Assembly: GCA_003212315.1 (NCBI GenBank)
Contig: QCQB01000024.1
Location: 1 to 33,049, forward strand
Source: SAR116 cluster bacterium AG-447-C21
Lineage (GTDB): Bacteria > Pseudomonadota > Alphaproteobacteria > Thalassobaculales > Thalassobaculaceae
Length of the DNA: 33,049 nt
Direction of reading: 5' to 3'
Positions 32,240 to 33,049 of the stretch are shown in pieces (within the stretch, counting starts at the first letter, position 1; every line of letters starts with the position of its first letter). The notes beneath the pieces were generated by a model. The model was not told where the DNA came from, did no database searches, and saw only the letters and a program-made list of their open reading frames with translations. Position numbers and translations under genes: made by a program.

Positions 32240-33049
32240 ATGGACATCAGGATGCCGTCTTTGAAACTTTCAGCCACATTATCGGTATATTTTGCTAAGC
32301 AATTTACTATGTATGTTTTATGCATGTTCATTGCAATTACAGCCGTTGTATATTTAGTAGATACAATAGAACTTCTTCGTAGGTTTGCCAGTAAGGATAA
32401 TTTGAATGTTCTTTTGGTATTAAAAATGGCTGCCCTTAAAGCACCCGAAATCAGTCAAAAGATTTTCCCATTTTCAGTACTATTTGGTAGTACAATGTTC
32501 TTCACAAAAATGGTTAAAAACAAAGAGTTCACAGCTGCACAGTCTTCTGGGCAATCGATATGGCAGTTTTTATTGCCCACGCTATTCGTTGTTATATTGC
32601 TTGGTTTTTTCTGGATAAGTGTTTTCAACCCAGTTTCGTCAGTTATGACTGCCAAATATGAAACAATAGAAAATACCGCTTTACGCAATAAAGGAAATGC
32701 TTTGAGCGTCTCATCAGGGGGGCTTTGGATAAGGGAAAATATCGACACTGGCCACTCTATCCTTCACTCTAGGAGCATATCAGAAAATGGGGACATATTA
32801 TCCTCAGTAACAATATTCATATTCGATCATGACGATAATTTTAATTCCAGAATAGATGCCAAAACTGCAAAGTTAATACCCGGGTATTGGAAACTTGAGC
32901 AGCCCATATTCATTTCTCGAGACGGTATTCCATTAAAAAAGGAAAACTCGATGCTCCCAACCCAATTTACACCAAATAATATCCAAGATAGCTTTGCATC
33001 ACCAGCAACAATGTCGTTTTGGGATCTTCCTGAATTTATTAACTTACTG
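32240..33049 (+). CDS. lptG: LPS export ABC transporter permease LptG (3' truncated by window end)
   Basis: From ATG 32240 the frame stays open to the last base, giving 270 residues with the C-terminus outside the window. SVYFAKQFTMYVLCMFIAI is the first membrane segment and LKAPEISQKIFPFSVLFGS belongs to the second, followed by KNKEFTAAQSSGQSIWQF, the coupling-helix region. The beta-jellyroll begins around residue 150. It forms the transport core with LptF and LptB2. A second ATG at 32252 is possible, and neither has a strong ribosome-binding site, suggesting coupling to lptF. Confidence 0.9.
   Translation, partial: MDIRMPSLKLSATLSVYFAKQFTMYVLCMFIAITAVVYLVDTIELLRRFASKDNLNVLLVLKMAALKAPEISQKIFPFSVLFGSTMFFTKMVKNKEFTAAQSSGQSIWQFLLPTLFVVILLGFFWISVFNPVSSVMTAKYETIENTALRNKGNALSVSSGGLWIRENIDTGHSILHSRSISENGDILSSVTIFIFDHDDNFNSRIDAKTAKLIPGYWKLEQPIFISRDGIPLKKENSMLPTQFTPNNIQDSFASPATMSFWDLPEFINLL

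Noticed and set aside
1-33049. CRISPR arrays, tRNA genes, insertion sequences, phage or defence genes
   Set aside because: No spaced direct repeats, cloverleaf-like segments, transposase or integrase motifs were found; nearly all the DNA is explained by metabolic and housekeeping genes.

Overview
The window reads as an AT-rich (low-40s % GC by eye) alphaproteobacterial chromosome segment, possibly from a marine lineage. The best placement evidence is the right-hand end, where pepA-holC runs divergently from lptF-lptG, a familiar Gram-negative housekeeping arrangement. The solute transporters, CoA-thioester enzymes and many dehydrogenases fit a heterotroph living on small organic acids. Genus-level placement is not possible from sequence reading alone. 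All 31 genes are tightly packed and no gap exceeds 300 bp. I see no tRNA, rRNA, CRISPR array, insertion sequence, integrase or phage gene.

Left part (1-7135): the end of a TAXI-type TRAP binding protein, its fused permease and a clear intrinsic terminator. Then come a gamma-glutamyltransferase, a Gfo/Idh/MocA oxidoreductase, and a divergent pair (EamA exporter and cyclase-family hydrolase) separated by a strong palindrome. CoA block (7165-13378): an ADP-forming acyl-CoA synthetase with a 1-nt overlap into a nitronate-monooxygenase-like flavoprotein, a convergent two-subunit 3-oxoacid CoA-transferase, and, across a 279-bp divergent promoter region with a 32-bp inverted repeat, a methylmalonyl-CoA epimerase and a CtBP-like hydroxyacid dehydrogenase.

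Central minus-strand block (13431-19117): a BisC/DMSO-reductase-type molybdoenzyme, an SDR and a spermidine-synthase homologue with a substituted active-site motif sit almost end to end, followed by an AMP-forming acyl-CoA ligase. Plus-strand block (19372-26400): a split, overlapping ComD/ComE-like thiamine-diphosphate decarboxylase, an MFS carrier, a KDG-kinase-like sugar kinase (minus strand), then an RraA-like protein, a D-2-hydroxyacid dehydrogenase, an HpcH/HpaI aldolase and an Ldh2-family dehydrogenase in one tight run. Together these suggest uptake and interconversion of 2-hydroxy/2-oxo acids (sugar acids or sulfonated C3 acids) feeding pyruvate, aldehydes and CoA esters. The substrate is not determined.

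Right part (26459-33049): a secreted SNase-like protein lacking the usual catalytic arginine, an aldo/keto reductase, an isocitrate/isopropylmalate-family dehydrogenase, holC, pepA, and lptF/lptG, the last cut by the window edge. The most interesting points are the ComDE/dehydrogenase/aldolase locus, the molybdoenzyme-SDR-aminopropyltransferase operon, and three well-formed inverted repeats in divergent promoter regions. No obviously new defence or mobile system is present.
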